Of a stretch of DNA of 64,000 nt, positions 1 through 8,612 are shown one piece after another. Within the stretch, counting starts at the first letter, position 1, and each line of letters starts with the position of its first letter. Origin of the DNA: Methylomonas sp. LW13 (GTDB lineage: Bacteria; Pseudomonadota; Gammaproteobacteria; Methylococcales; Methylomonadaceae); the NCBI RefSeq assembly GCF_016865255.1, contig NZ_CP033381.1, positions 2,790,001-2,854,000 of the forward strand. Reading direction: 5' to 3'. The notes under the pieces were generated by a model. It searched no databases, was not told where the DNA came from, and saw only the letters and a list, made by a program, of their open reading frames with translations. Both the position numbers and the translations under genes were made by a program.

Positions 1-548
1 TCGGCACCGCTAATTTGCATGGGACCTTGTTTCAGCGCATCGACATAGTCCGGGTTGATGCCGAAATTACAGTAATACTGCTCGGTAGCCGTCGTTGCAC
101 CGTAAATGGCTGCCACGCGAGAGTTGGGTTCGAAGCTCAGTTGCATCTCGCGTCCGGCCAGCGAACAAGCCAACTGCGAGATAAATAAATTCGAGGCATA
201 CGGATCGTACTCGGCATGCTGTGCGTCTTTAAATCCCAACACGTTGCGAGCATATTCGATAATCATATGTTGAAAGCCGCCGCAGGTACCGAAGCATGGG
301 ATGTTGTTTTCTCTGGCATGGCGAATTGCCGCCAATGTTTTGTCAATGTTCTTATATGGGCTGCCGGGGGCGATCCAGATACCGGAACAGCGCTCGAACA
401 GCGTTTGGTCGATGTCGGCAGTTGAAACCCAGTCGGAGCTAATATCCAAACCGAACGCCGCCTTGACATGTTCGATGGCGGTATTGGTCGACAGATGCGG
501 CGAAAATGTCGGAGTGTATTCGCCAAGCAGTGCGATTGATTTGGTCAT
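1..548 (-). CDS. CTP-synthase-like glutamine amidotransferase, C-terminus cut by window edge
   Basis: The minus strand reads open from an ATG at 548 to the window edge (182 codons). The translation begins MTKSIALLGEYTP and carries the class I glutamine amidotransferase nucleophile elbow GTCGGFQH, with the catalytic Cys in the second G-x-C-G-G position. The closest family in my knowledge is the stand-alone homologue of the CTP synthase glutaminase domain, a hydrolase that releases ammonia from glutamine or a related amide; the synthetase domain is absent. The His/Glu part of the triad lies outside the window. It follows an alpha/beta hydrolase gene by 19 bp in the same direction and is probably the last visible gene of the operon starting near 4526. 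Its substrate is unknown. Confidence 0.8.
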   Translation of the reverse strand, partial: MTKSIALLGEYTPTFSPHLSTNTAIEHVKAAFGLDISSDWVSTADIDQTLFERCSGIWIAPGSPYKNIDKTLAAIRHARENNIPCFGTCGGFQHMIIEYARNVLGFKDAQHAEYDPYASNLFISQLACSLAGREMQLSFEPNSRVAAIYGATTATEQYYCNFGINPDYVDALKQGPMQISGA

Positions 549-567
549 GGGTGCGTAAATTCCTCGG

Positions 568-1416
568 CTAATTTAAGGTGTTGATCGACATACAGATCGT
601 CGGCGCACTTCGATGCAGGCAGGAATAATGGGAAAGCCCGTCCAGTACCGTGATGTTCGAACAGTCAGGCAGCGCCGATGCCCAATAATCCGCCATCGCA
701 ACCGGCGACCAGTTGTCTTCCGCGCCGTGCCAGATATGAGTATCGGTGCTGACATCGGCCAGCGTCGCTTTCCAGGGCTGCACGTAGGCGATGATGTCGC
801 GAGCATAGCCTAGCGAATCGCACTTGAAACAGGTTTTGAGCATTTTGGTCATGGTGGTCCGAAACGTCTTGTCCTCTGCTAAAACCTTGTCTTCGCCGGC
901 CGCGCTGGAAAACAACATCCGCAACAACAGGCCGGGAAACCTACTCGCTAGCCATCCTTGTACTCGAGCCAGCCACATAAAAGCGGACGGATGATTTTGA
1001 GCCAATCGGAAAACGGCCTTTCCCGCCGCCGCGTCGATAAATTCGCCAGCCTCCAACGGTGCGGCGGCGGAAACCAAATGCAGGCTGCGAACCTTGCCGT
1101 TCATCACCCGGCAAACTTGCAAGGCAATGAAAGCGCCGATGGAAAAGCCGATAAAATCGACGGGCTTATCGTCAACCTTGTTGGCAATCTCATCGGCGAT
1201 GTATTGGTAATAGGCGTCGCCTTGCAAGCTAGGAGCTCTGGTCGAGCGGTCGTAACAAATGATGGTCAGCCGATGTTGTTTGCCATGAAGGTCAAAAATT
1301 TCGCATTCGTCGGGCGAGCCCGGCGTACCGTGGAAATAGATCACCGGTTGGCCGTCGGCGGCACCGAATTGGCTGAATTCTATTGATGGCATAACGGCGG
1401 CATTTTGCGTTTCCAA
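568..1416 (-). CDS. alpha/beta-hydrolase fold protein
   Basis: A 282-residue soluble alpha/beta hydrolase. The oxyanion-loop motif HGTPGS lies at residues 29-34, the nucleophile elbow GFSIGA at 90-95 (Ser92), and acid and histidine candidates follow in HGAEDNWSP and LDGLSHY near the C-terminus, so the full Ser-Asp-His triad is present. No signal peptide is visible. The start overlaps the end of the upstream amidase gene by 37 bp, which suggests translational coupling and joint work on an ester or amide substrate. Family assignment is firm; the specific substrate cannot be told from sequence. Confidence 0.85.
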   Translation of the reverse strand: METQNAAVMPSIEFSQFGAADGQPVIYFHGTPGSPDECEIFDLHGKQHRLTIICYDRSTRAPSLQGDAYYQYIADEIANKVDDKPVDFIGFSIGAFIALQVCRVMNGKVRSLHLVSAAAPLEAGEFIDAAAGKAVFRLAQNHPSAFMWLARVQGWLASRFPGLLLRMLFSSAAGEDKVLAEDKTFRTTMTKMLKTCFKCDSLGYARDIIAYVQPWKATLADVSTDTHIWHGAEDNWSPVAMADYWASALPDCSNITVLDGLSHYSCLHRSAPTICMSINTLN

Positions 1417-2870
1417 GGTTCGGTCTGTTCGAACTGGGCGGCCAGTTGGAACAGTAACCGGTCGTTGCCGGTTGCCGCCATGAACTGCGCGCCATGCGGC
1501 AAACCATCATCGCTCCAATACAGCGGCACCGACATCGCCGGTTGGCCTGTGATGTTGGCAAGCGGGGTGAACGGCGTTTGCTGCACGGCTTTGGTGATGA
1601 TCGCATCCAGCAAGCGGTTGCAGAATAGCTTGTCGGCCAAGCCGGTCGCCAGCAATCCGCGCATCAGCCATCGTTCCAAAATATTGGGATCGAGTGCGTC
1701 GGATGCCAACGGCGGCGTGGCGACCGTCGGCGTCAGGATCACGTCGTAGCGGTGATGAAAATCCGCCAACCGTCCGGCGATCCGCTGCCAGACAACCAAG
1801 GCCTGCTGCAGCTGTCCGTCGCTCACGCCTTTGCCGATGCCGGCCATCAGCCGGGTGTTCAACTCAATGGTCAGTTCGGACTCGGTCAGCTCCAACCACT
1901 GTGCCATGTTGGCGACATCCCGCGCGGTATAGTAAAAAATCACGGTCAGAAAGGCGCGCATCAATTCGCGACCGTCGAAATTCCAGGCCGCCTCCTCCAC
2001 CACATGGCCGAGTGCTTCGCAGTATTTGGCGGCTTTAGCCACGGCAGAAAGACAGTCGCGGTGTATCGAGGTCTCGACAGGCGCTTGCTTGATCAGCGCA
2101 ATTTTCAGCCGTTTCGGTGGCTGGGTGGAGGCGTGCAAGTAAGATGTGGGAGCCGGGTAGATCGCAGCAGGGTCGGTGTGGCCGGCCACTAAATCCAGAT
2201 AGGCGGCGCTGTCGCGGACGCTGATCGTGCAAACGTGGCTGACCACCGCCCCGCCCCACGCCTTCGATAAATCCTCGAAGCGGTTCAATCCTCGGGACGG
2301 TTTGAAACCGAAGATGCCGCAATAGGACGCCGGCAATCTGATCGAACCGCCGCCATCGCTGGCATAAGCCATCGGCACGATGCGGGCGGCCACGGCTGCG
2401 GCACTGCCGCCGCTGGAGCCACCCGAATTGAGGCTTAGATTCCAGGGGTTGCGGGTGCTGCCGAATACGGCATTGTTGGCTAGCGACGATGCGCCCAGCT
2501 CCGAGGTATTGGTCTTACCGAAGGTAATTAGTCCGGCGGCATTGAGCCGAGCGGCCATCTCGCTATCGGCGGCGGGACGGTAATCCTTCATGGCCACACT
2601 GCCGTTCGACATAGGGATACCCGCGAAACGCAGCATCAAGTCCTTGACCAGAAACGGCACGCCGGTAAACGGTCCACGGTTGCCCAGGTTTTTCACCAGC
2701 GATTCCGCTAGATCATCCATCGGCGTGACGACGGCATTCAGCAACGGATTACACGCGGCCAAGCGCGCCCGAGCCGCCTTCAGCAATTCCCCTGCTGTAA
2801 CTTCGCCGGATTGCACCAGTTGCGCCAGACCCAAGGCATCATATTGTGGATATTCGCTGAACGGATTCAT
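1380..2870 (-). CDS. amidase (amidase-signature family)
   Basis: A 496-residue amidase-signature enzyme of usual length. The Ser-cisSer-Lys triad can be read: Lys76 in FLVKDL, the Gly/Ser-rich GGSSGGSAAA stretch around 150-159 with the cis-Ser, and the nucleophile Ser176 in DGGGSIRLP. It hydrolyses a carboxamide or small cyclic or linear amide; the overall look resembles 6-aminohexanoate-cyclic-dimer-hydrolase-like amidases, without certainty about substrate. Its ATG overlaps the stop of lspA by four bases (ATGA), and its 3' end overlaps the hydrolase gene, so all are one operon. Confidence 0.9.
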   Translation of the reverse strand: MNPFSEYPQYDALGLAQLVQSGEVTAGELLKAARARLAACNPLLNAVVTPMDDLAESLVKNLGNRGPFTGVPFLVKDLMLRFAGIPMSNGSVAMKDYRPAADSEMAARLNAAGLITFGKTNTSELGASSLANNAVFGSTRNPWNLSLNSGGSSGGSAAAVAARIVPMAYASDGGGSIRLPASYCGIFGFKPSRGLNRFEDLSKAWGGAVVSHVCTISVRDSAAYLDLVAGHTDPAAIYPAPTSYLHASTQPPKRLKIALIKQAPVETSIHRDCLSAVAKAAKYCEALGHVVEEAAWNFDGRELMRAFLTVIFYYTARDVANMAQWLELTESELTIELNTRLMAGIGKGVSDGQLQQALVVWQRIAGRLADFHHRYDVILTPTVATPPLASDALDPNILERWLMRGLLATGLADKLFCNRLLDAIITKAVQQTPFTPLANITGQPAMSVPLYWSDDGLPHGAQFMAATGNDRLLFQLAAQFEQTEPWKRKMPPLCHQ

Positions 2871-3367
2871 CGCGCGGACAACCGTTTGCTAACACGGGGC
2901 ATGCCGGTAAACAACATCAGTGCGCCAACGACCACGACCACGTCGGCGACATTGAACACGCCAGTGCGGATCGGCCCAATGCCTATGTTGATAAAATCCA
3001 CCACATAACCGCTGTATATCAATCGATCAATCAGATTGCCCAAGCCACCCGCCAATAACAACGCATAGGCCAGGATCGAGGACGGCGAGGCCGACTTTGA
3101 AAACAGGATGTAACCCAGCAAAGCGATTAACATTCCGGCTACAGCAAACGAGAATAAACTTTCTCGGAGGTTTTCAGGAAGCGACGAACCCAGGCCCAAA
3201 AATGCGCCGTGGTTGTGAGCCAACTGCAAGCGCACGGTATCGCCCCAAAACGACCAGACTTCGGTCTCGGATAAAAACGATTGGGCTACCGACTTGGTAA
3301 CCTGATCGCAACCGACGCAGGACACCAATACAATAAAGACCAGGAGTGCGCGTTTCATCATGCTCAT
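2867..3367 (-). CDS. lspA: lipoprotein signal peptidase (signal peptidase II)
   Basis: A 166-residue polytopic membrane aspartyl protease that removes signal peptides from diacylglyceryl-modified prolipoproteins. Seen motifs are the N-terminal DQVTK, the NHGAFLGLG loop, GGLGNLIDRL with one catalytic Asp, and FNVADV with the second, separated by the expected four hydrophobic segments. Housekeeping lspA usually sits next to ileS; here it lies between a GFA protein gene and an amidase gene, so it may be an accessory copy. Two ATG codons (residues 1 and 3 or 4) are possible starts; 3367 is used. Confidence 0.9.
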   Translation of the reverse strand: MSMMKRALLVFIVLVSCVGCDQVTKSVAQSFLSETEVWSFWGDTVRLQLAHNHGAFLGLGSSLPENLRESLFSFAVAGMLIALLGYILFSKSASPSSILAYALLLAGGLGNLIDRLIYSGYVVDFINIGIGPIRTGVFNVADVVVVVGALMLFTGMPRVSKRLSAR

Positions 3368-3384
3368 TTCGGTGTTTCCTCAGA

Positions 3385-3786
3385 TTAGACGTGTTCTTTT
3401 AATTCAAGACTTGGATCGACAAAGTCCCAAGGCTGATGGCTTGCGTGCCAAAAAACGGTTTGCGGCTTAAACAAACCGGGGTTGTCCAAAGTGGCGGCAT
3501 GAAAAAACAGCATGCCCGGATAACCCGATGATTTCTTTAAAACCGGATTGCCGCAAGTCGGACAAAAGCCGCTCGTGACGGTATTGCTGCTATCGGCAGT
3601 CAGTTCGTAAAATTTCAGCGCTCCCGAAATCATCGTGTCGTTTGCCGATGCCACAAACTCCGCCGAATGGCCTGTACCGGTGATTCTTTGACACTGCCGG
3701 CATTGGCATAAAAAAGACAAACGCGGCGCGGATTTCACTGCGTATTGAACCGCTCCGCATATGCAACCGCCTTTAAATTCGCTCAT
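3385..3786 (-). CDS. GFA family zinc-binding protein
   Basis: A 133-residue protein of the GFA (glutathione-dependent formaldehyde-activating enzyme / CENP-V) fold. The zinc-ligand pattern is visible: CICG at the N-terminus, then CQCRQCQ and later CPTCG, with the typical GNPV sequence after it. Members bind structural and sulfhydryl-site zinc; in practice most have no proven formaldehyde-glutathione activity. Formaldehyde handling would fit a methylotroph, but that is inference only. It lies 17 bp before lspA and 14 bp after a methyltransferase gene in the same operon. Confidence 0.85.
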   Translation of the reverse strand: MSEFKGGCICGAVQYAVKSAPRLSFLCQCRQCQRITGTGHSAEFVASANDTMISGALKFYELTADSSNTVTSGFCPTCGNPVLKKSSGYPGMLFFHAATLDNPGLFKPQTVFWHASHQPWDFVDPSLELKEHV

Positions 3787-3800
3787 GCCATCTCTCGAAG

Positions 3801-4526
3801 TTAGGGTTTAATCGCTATGATGTTCGTCATTCGGTTAACGACTTCGTTAAACGTCACCCTTAAGCCACAATCGGCAAGGATTTTCACGACCTCGTCTGGA
3901 GAGACACGGACTTTATAGTAGGAACTCACTTTTTGCTGCCAGCCGTTTTCCGTTTTAATCTGCAACAAATCCGTCACCCGAACCCGGTCTGCCTCACAAT
4001 CCAGGCAGCAGGTCAGTATTTTAGTGTCGTCACTTTTTACCGGAATAAAGCGCTGATCGCCCGTGAGTGGCGTTGAATAGTCTCGAAAAGATAAAACCAG
4101 TTTTCCGCTTTCAATTAACGATTCGCAGCAATCGATAATGAATTGCCTAATTTCATCCAAACTTTCGAGATGCGTCAGTGTGTCGCCACAGCAAGCAATC
4201 AGTTCAGGTTTGGGATCGGCATATTCTTTGACCTGACGAATATCGTCATTAAAACAGGTAACGGAAAGTCTCTGCGCATTGTCGATCAATTCGGATAGGA
4301 GCTGTTGGTTAAAGTCGATTGCTTTTACCGTGTATCCCAGTTTGGCCAAGGATACGCTTTGGACACCATGCCCTGCCCCCAGGTCTAAGGCGATTGAGGT
4401 ACTATTTGGATAAAGGTCGTTTGCCACCAAGAATTGTTGAAATTCTTTTCGCCTGGCATCGAAGTCTCCAACCATCCATGCATAAATGTCGGCAAGATGC
4501 CGATCATAGTGTTCTTTTGCGGTCAT
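3801..4526 (-). CDS. class I SAM-dependent methyltransferase
   Basis: A 241-residue Rossmann methyltransferase. Motif I reads LDLGAGHGVQSVSLAKLG near residues 48-65, followed by the acidic end of strand 2 (VKAIDFNQQLL) and a CCGDTLTHL motif IV-like segment. The C-terminal half is beta-rich and would shape the acceptor site. No acceptor can be named. It appears to be the first gene of the minus-strand operon that continues through GFA, lspA, amidase, hydrolase and amidotransferase. Confidence 0.8.
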   Translation of the reverse strand: MTAKEHYDRHLADIYAWMVGDFDARRKEFQQFLVANDLYPNSTSIALDLGAGHGVQSVSLAKLGYTVKAIDFNQQLLSELIDNAQRLSVTCFNDDIRQVKEYADPKPELIACCGDTLTHLESLDEIRQFIIDCCESLIESGKLVLSFRDYSTPLTGDQRFIPVKSDDTKILTCCLDCEADRVRVTDLLQIKTENGWQQKVSSYYKVRVSPDEVVKILADCGLRVTFNEVVNRMTNIIAIKP

Positions 4527-4578
4527 ACTTCTTTCCTGTGGTCTTTAATACGGGCGAACATTTTGCATGATTGAACGG

Positions 4579-5238
4579 CTAACGGTTGAACTGGATTGTA
4601 TTCGCAAATTGCTCGAGCAGTTGCGGCAGCTTAGCCATGTCATCGAATACAACATGGCCTTCGGTCCTATATGAAGTAGTCAGGCTGGTAGGTACATAGT
4701 AAAGCGGCGTCATCCCTGCTGCTAAGGCAGCCATTACCCCCACTTCGCTATCTTCTATCACCACGCACTGACCAGGCACAAAGCCCATCGCACGGGCGGC
4801 ATATTGGAATAGCCCTGGATCGGGTTTCCACGAACCGATCTGATACGAACTGAATAGATTGTCACCAAAATAAACAGCCAGGCCGCTAACTTCCAAGGCC
4901 TGACGGATTTTCGCAAGCGGTCCGCTGGAGGCAATGCATTTCGGCGCGTTCAGGGTTGCGAGCATTTCCAAAACGCCTGGCATGGGTTGCAAATCACGGG
5001 CGAAAAGTTCTGCAACCCGCTGGCGATAGCGCTGTTCAAACGAATCTTGCAGCGTTAGGCCAAGACGGTTTTCAAGATCAATCATAATCGAGCTTAGTTT
5101 TTGGCCGCGATAACGCTCGATCAAGGCTTCCAGTGAATCATGCAATTGTGGAAGTAGGTCAAGAAAAGCCTGATTGCCCAGTCCCTCGCTGTCGACCAGC
5201 GTACCGTCCAAATCGAAGATGACACAAATATTGTTCAT
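4579..5238 (-). CDS. HAD-superfamily phosphatase (phosphoglycolate/beta-PGM-like)
   Basis: A HAD subfamily IA hydrolase of about 219 residues. Motif I is FDLDGTLVDSE with nucleophile Asp9 and acid Asp11, motif II the SSG of CIASSGPL, and motif III-IV KPDPGLFQYAA with VIEDSEVGVMAA. An upstream in-frame ATG at 5283 exists, but ATG 5238 is preceded by an AGAGG ribosome site and begins right at the conserved core, so it is preferred. It dephosphorylates a small phosphorylated metabolite; sugar phosphates are typical of YieH-like relatives. Confidence 0.85.
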   Translation of the reverse strand: MNNICVIFDLDGTLVDSEGLGNQAFLDLLPQLHDSLEALIERYRGQKLSSIMIDLENRLGLTLQDSFEQRYRQRVAELFARDLQPMPGVLEMLATLNAPKCIASSGPLAKIRQALEVSGLAVYFGDNLFSSYQIGSWKPDPGLFQYAARAMGFVPGQCVVIEDSEVGVMAALAAGMTPLYYVPTSLTTSYRTEGHVVFDDMAKLPQLLEQFANTIQFNR

Positions 5239-5337
5239 AGCGAGAAGCCTCTTACGCACGGCAAACAGCCCATGACTGACCACATAGTTGATGTTGGCGG
5301 TATGGACGGATTGGATGACCTAAGCCTCGACGCCATT

Positions 5338-5907
5338 TTATAGAAACCCGCCCAGCGATTCCTCAAGTGGAATATCGGCATGGCGTTTATGCCAGTCATT
5401 GAACTGTTGCCGGTAGGATTCAAAGGGCTCATGCAGTTCACTACGCGGATCCTTGCTCAGCGCGTAGGCCATGCCTTCGATTAGCCATTGCTCACCGCTT
5501 AGCAGCACTAGGCTACCAAATTGATCGGCCTGCCAATGATGAATGAGTTCATGCGCTACGTAGTGTTGCTGCCAACCTCTCGGCGCGATGACGATAGCGA
5601 AACTGCCCAAGGTGAATCCGGCTTTGTTGGATAGGCCGAATGCAGATCGGCATTGCTCCGTGCTGCAAAAGATGATCTTCGGCTCGCCAATGGACAAGCC
5701 CCATTGTGTTTCAAGATAATTTTTGGAGCCGTTGAGCAATAACTCAGCGGTTGCAAGCTGAGAGACATCATCCACGCATAGTTTTTGTTGGTTGCAATGG
5801 ACGCCGAATGCTTCAGGGATCAGTACCCGGACCGGTTTGAAAAAAGCCAACGCGGAAATCGGCACCAACAGGAAAATCACGGCTAGCCATCTAATGTATT
5901 TCATCAA
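5338..5907 (-). CDS. secreted HExxH zincin-like protein
   Basis: A 189-residue protein with an N-terminal hydrophobic signal or anchor (residues 7-21, ending near ALAFF). A zinc-protease helix HELIH is at 119-123, and a gluzincin-type third ligand Glu144 is in WLIEGMAYAL, giving a plausible metallopeptidase site in the periplasm. Two Cys pairs (Cys39/44 and Cys81/86) may form disulfides. I do not recognise a named family. It is a stand-alone minus-strand gene between HAD and GNAT genes. Confidence 0.65.
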   Translation of the reverse strand: MMKYIRWLAVIFLLVPISALAFFKPVRVLIPEAFGVHCNQQKLCVDDVSQLATAELLLNGSKNYLETQWGLSIGEPKIIFCSTEQCRSAFGLSNKAGFTLGSFAIVIAPRGWQQHYVAHELIHHWQADQFGSLVLLSGEQWLIEGMAYALSKDPRSELHEPFESYRQQFNDWHKRHADIPLEESLGGFL

Positions 5908-5945
5908 CCTTTCTCCATGGCAACTAACGCAAAGCGCATGCGTGT

Positions 5946-6428
5946 TTAGTGATTGCTAGCTAAATTCTGTCTCATTTTCCGACCGCCGACCGGCATAAGA
6001 CCGTTATGCTGATAAAAACGTAATGTCCGTTCAAACTCCGGGAGCGGCGGCGTGCATAGCTCCAGGCACGACCAACCGCGCCGCTGCCCATAAATTCTCA
6101 CCTGCTCCATCAACAGCGCGCCGACACCCGAACAGCGAAACTCGGGAATTACATAAAACTCTTGAATCAGGCCGATTTTGCCGCCGGCGTATAAGGCATA
6201 GGTTTCGGTGATGGTCGAAACAGCAACCGGGCTATTATCCGACCAGCCAACAATAGCCGCGTAGTGGCCCGCCGATAACAGCTCGGCGCAGCGCCGGACC
6301 GTACTTTGCAAATCAATATCAAAATGCTGCGCATGCGTGCGCTCGCAGATTTCCTGCGTCAATTGGACGACCAGTGAACCTATAATATCTGCGTGGTCCG
6401 GCGTCGCTTGTATAAACTCCAATGTCAT
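5946..6428 (-). CDS. GNAT family N-acetyltransferase
   Basis: A GNAT acetyltransferase of about 160 residues. The acetyl-CoA binding motif A is visible as the EFYVIPEFRCSGVGALLMEQV region (R/Q-x-x-G-x-G/A pattern: RCSGVGALL), and the C-terminus contains the FYQHNGLMPVG strand typical of the family. The open frame extends upstream to 6605 and overlaps the next gene by 134 bp, but the conserved fold begins at the ATG at 6428 (MTLEFIQATPDHAD), so that start is used. The acceptor amine is unknown. Confidence 0.8.
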   Translation of the reverse strand: MTLEFIQATPDHADIIGSLVVQLTQEICERTHAQHFDIDLQSTVRRCAELLSAGHYAAIVGWSDNSPVAVSTITETYALYAGGKIGLIQEFYVIPEFRCSGVGALLMEQVRIYGQRRGWSCLELCTPPLPEFERTLRFYQHNGLMPVGGRKMRQNLASNH

Positions 6429-6471
6429 GCGCGTATTCACCTGCGATGGTTGCTTTATTAATCCATGTTCG

Positions 6472-7155
6472 CTATTGAGACTTGATGACCAGCATTTGAT
6501 TTCCGCCGCGTTGAAATTCGTAATCAACCTTGACGATCTGTACGTCAAACCCTCGGCTGCCAAATTCTTCACAGACGAGGGAAAGATAAGGCGAAATTGC
6601 CCCATCCAGCGCCAGCAGCGGGAATATCCGCACCTCCCGGGCTACACGCAACATTTCCTGTAGCGCCTGAAAATGAAACTCCGCCGACAAGTGTGCGCTG
6701 TACAAAAACAAAAAATGCGATGACAAGGCCATATCGAATTGTCTGTCTTCAAAAGGCAGTACGGGTAACTCTCCGGCGACGTATCGGCCTTGTTGTTTGC
6801 CCAACTCGAAATCGGCAAGAAAAGAATCCATGGCCGACAGGCGGATTTCTCCGAGCGCCTCTATCGATGGAATGGCATCCCAGATGTAGTCGTTTTGATT
6901 GATACGCATCTGAGCCATGATGGTTTCATAGGTCTCGGCAATGCGGCTTTTGATCTGCTCGACATCAAACATGTAGACAGGGTCAAATGAAACGATATGC
7001 CCGCCACGTTTGGTCAATTCAACGTTGAATCCGGCAGGCCCGTCACCGCACCCCAAAATATGCCTGCCCAGATCGGCATCGGTCAGGCTAAACATGCTGA
7101 CATATTCAGCGTATGAACGTCCCCAGGGTACGACCTTGTCGAGTGTAAAAGCCAT
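6472..7155 (-). CDS. SAM-dependent methyltransferase-like protein
   Basis: A 227-residue protein with a class I methyltransferase layout: a degenerate motif I (HILGCGDGPAGFNVELTKRG), then IVSFDP, and a motif IV-like FDMALSSHFLFLY. The GCGDGPAG loop differs from the usual GxGxG spacing but is recurrent in a conserved bacterial family that I recognise only as hypothetical. It follows the DUF4260 gene by 36 bp and likely shares its promoter and the lux-box-like site at 7669. Confidence 0.65.
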   Translation of the reverse strand: MAFTLDKVVPWGRSYAEYVSMFSLTDADLGRHILGCGDGPAGFNVELTKRGGHIVSFDPVYMFDVEQIKSRIAETYETIMAQMRINQNDYIWDAIPSIEALGEIRLSAMDSFLADFELGKQQGRYVAGELPVLPFEDRQFDMALSSHFLFLYSAHLSAEFHFQALQEMLRVAREVRIFPLLALDGAISPYLSLVCEEFGSRGFDVQIVKVDYEFQRGGNQMLVIKSQ

Positions 7156-7191
7156 CTTTTGTTCCTTACCTGTTTCGGGCCTTAAACCCGG

Positions 7192-7593
7192 TTATTGCGC
7201 TTCCGAGTGTTTGGCAGCCCATCGCCCGATGCGGCCAAGATGGGTAAAACCGAATCCCGCCGGATATTTGAGTCCGTAACCCAGCGCCCGGTCAAAACCG
7301 ATATGGGCACACCAGATTAAACCGGCGCATTGCAGGGCCGACGACGGAACCGTAAAACCGATCACCAGACTGGCAACGGCACCGAGGTATGAATGCGCGG
7401 TGTTATAGCTAATAGCGCCAACTTTGGCGCCGGCGAAATAACCGAGCAACGAAATATCGGGGATCAGGAAATAGAGTGCAAAAGTACCCCAGTCCAGATC
7501 GAGTTTTGCGTAAGCGATGCAGGCGGCAAGCAGCACGCACAATCCCTCCAGTCGCAATAACACCCGAACGGCACCTGTGGTTTCACCTAGCAT
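7192..7593 (-). CDS. DUF4260 family membrane protein
   Basis: A 133-residue integral membrane protein with about four hydrophobic segments. The sequence LIPDISLLGYFAG, the central YNTAHSYLGA and the C-terminal HIGFDRALGYGLKYP are hallmarks of DUF4260. Its function is unknown. It is the first gene of a minus-strand transcription unit and starts about 76 bp from a lux-box-like palindrome, the best hint about its regulation. Confidence 0.85.
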   Translation of the reverse strand: MLGETTGAVRVLLRLEGLCVLLAACIAYAKLDLDWGTFALYFLIPDISLLGYFAGAKVGAISYNTAHSYLGAVASLVIGFTVPSSALQCAGLIWCAHIGFDRALGYGLKYPAGFGFTHLGRIGRWAAKHSEAQ

Positions 7594-7668
7594 TTGGACT
7601 CCGGCAGTCTCTAAATAGAAACGGATTATTTTGGGTTAATTACAACTCAGGATCAGGTCTTGCAACAA

Positions 7669-7684
7669 CTGTCAGTATTGACAG
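7669..7684. promoter_or_regulatory. lux-box-like palindrome upstream of DUF4260 operon
   Basis: The 16-mer CTGTCAGTATTGACAG is a palindrome with one mismatch. It and six bases to its left (CAACAA) recur at 11697-11718 next to a luxR gene. LuxR-type activators bind such dyads centred near -42; here that would place a start at about 7634, in front of the ATG at 7593. Confidence 0.6.
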
Positions 7685-7799
7685 GGTTATGGTGTGAAAC
7701 TTGTAACCTGTGGCATACAGCTCGCTTATGATCCGCCATCGCTGCAGCCGCAGTCTAGGATTTAATCTATATTGACAAGCGCTCTTGGCCTATTGCATC

Positions 7800-7957
7800 T
7801 CACTCGGCTCCCATGAAAGCCAGCATCAGATGCATTTGCGCGGCCAACATCGGAACGCCGGTGTGGATGACTTTCCCTTGGCCGGCGTTCCGGCTTGGCT
7901 GACCGGGTGGGCGATGACGCCGAGTATTTTGGTGTTGCCGGTAATCGATGCAAGCAT
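7800..7957 (-). pseudogene. shikimate-dehydrogenase-like remnant with large internal deletion
   Basis: From an ATG at 7957 the minus strand gives MLASITGNTKILGVIAHPVS, the typical AroE/shikimate dehydrogenase N-terminus. Shortly after, in another frame, it gives HTGVPMLAAQMHLMLAFMG ending at the TGA at 7800, which is the typical AroE C-terminus. About 220 codons between the two ends of a roughly 270-residue enzyme are gone and the frame shifts near the junction, so no functional enzyme can be made. The rest of the 7594-7993 gap holds only the lux-box-like site and promoter sequence. Confidence 0.7.
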
Positions 7958-7993
7958 ATTGTTGAATGTGGCTTAAATTGTTCCCTTTGCGGA

Positions 7994-8554
7994 TCATGTT
8001 GCACGATAGCGATATACCCCATATTCCCAATAGCCGCCGCCCGGCTTCGCGGGACCAACCCAATTTCTGGCTAACAACGCCTGGGCAATGAAATAATTAA
8101 CGAAACCATGCCCCACCAACAAGACGCTTTGATGCTCATGCGCCAGGTCTATTAATAACGATGCCGCGACTTGCGCCCGCTGTTTCGCCATGGCGAGCGA
8201 CTCGCCGTTTCGCGAGAATCCCATCGTCGACAGACAGCGTAACAATAAGCCCCAGGCACCAACCGACATCGTCAACCCACCCTGTTTGAAATGAGGGACA
8301 GCAATTTCCCGAAACACCGGGTCACTCAGCAAAACATCGGCAAATCCCAATGCCTTGGCCGATTCCAGAGAACGGATAAAGTCGCTACAAACGGCGATAT
8401 GGCATGCCGAAGCGCGTTGCTTGGCGTGTTCCGGCGGTTCGTCAGCTATGCCGGATAAATCATAACAGCTGACAATTTCGCCGATGTCCCGCGCTTTGAC
8501 TTTGCCTTTCAGCTCGAACGCCGGCTTACCGTGTCGGATTAAAGTAATTTCCAT
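7994..8554 (-). CDS. histidine phosphatase family protein
   Basis: A protein of about 186 residues with the RHGK motif at its N-terminus (phospho-accepting His), the second-His motif VGHGFVNYF in the C-terminal third, and a conserved SxxxRSLESA (IRSLESAKAL), so the two-histidine phosphatase site is complete. It would dephosphorylate a small metabolite or phosphoprotein; the family is broad. ATG 8554 is preferred over the GTG one codon upstream. Downstream lies the aroE-like remnant. Confidence 0.85.
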   Translation of the reverse strand: MEITLIRHGKPAFELKGKVKARDIGEIVSCYDLSGIADEPPEHAKQRASACHIAVCSDFIRSLESAKALGFADVLLSDPVFREIAVPHFKQGGLTMSVGAWGLLLRCLSTMGFSRNGESLAMAKQRAQVAASLLIDLAHEHQSVLLVGHGFVNYFIAQALLARNWVGPAKPGGGYWEYGVYRYRAT

Positions 8555-8612
8555 CACTTAACTTGCAATATGACCGGGAACTAAGGCGCTGGCGTTACAT
8601 TTGAGCATCATG

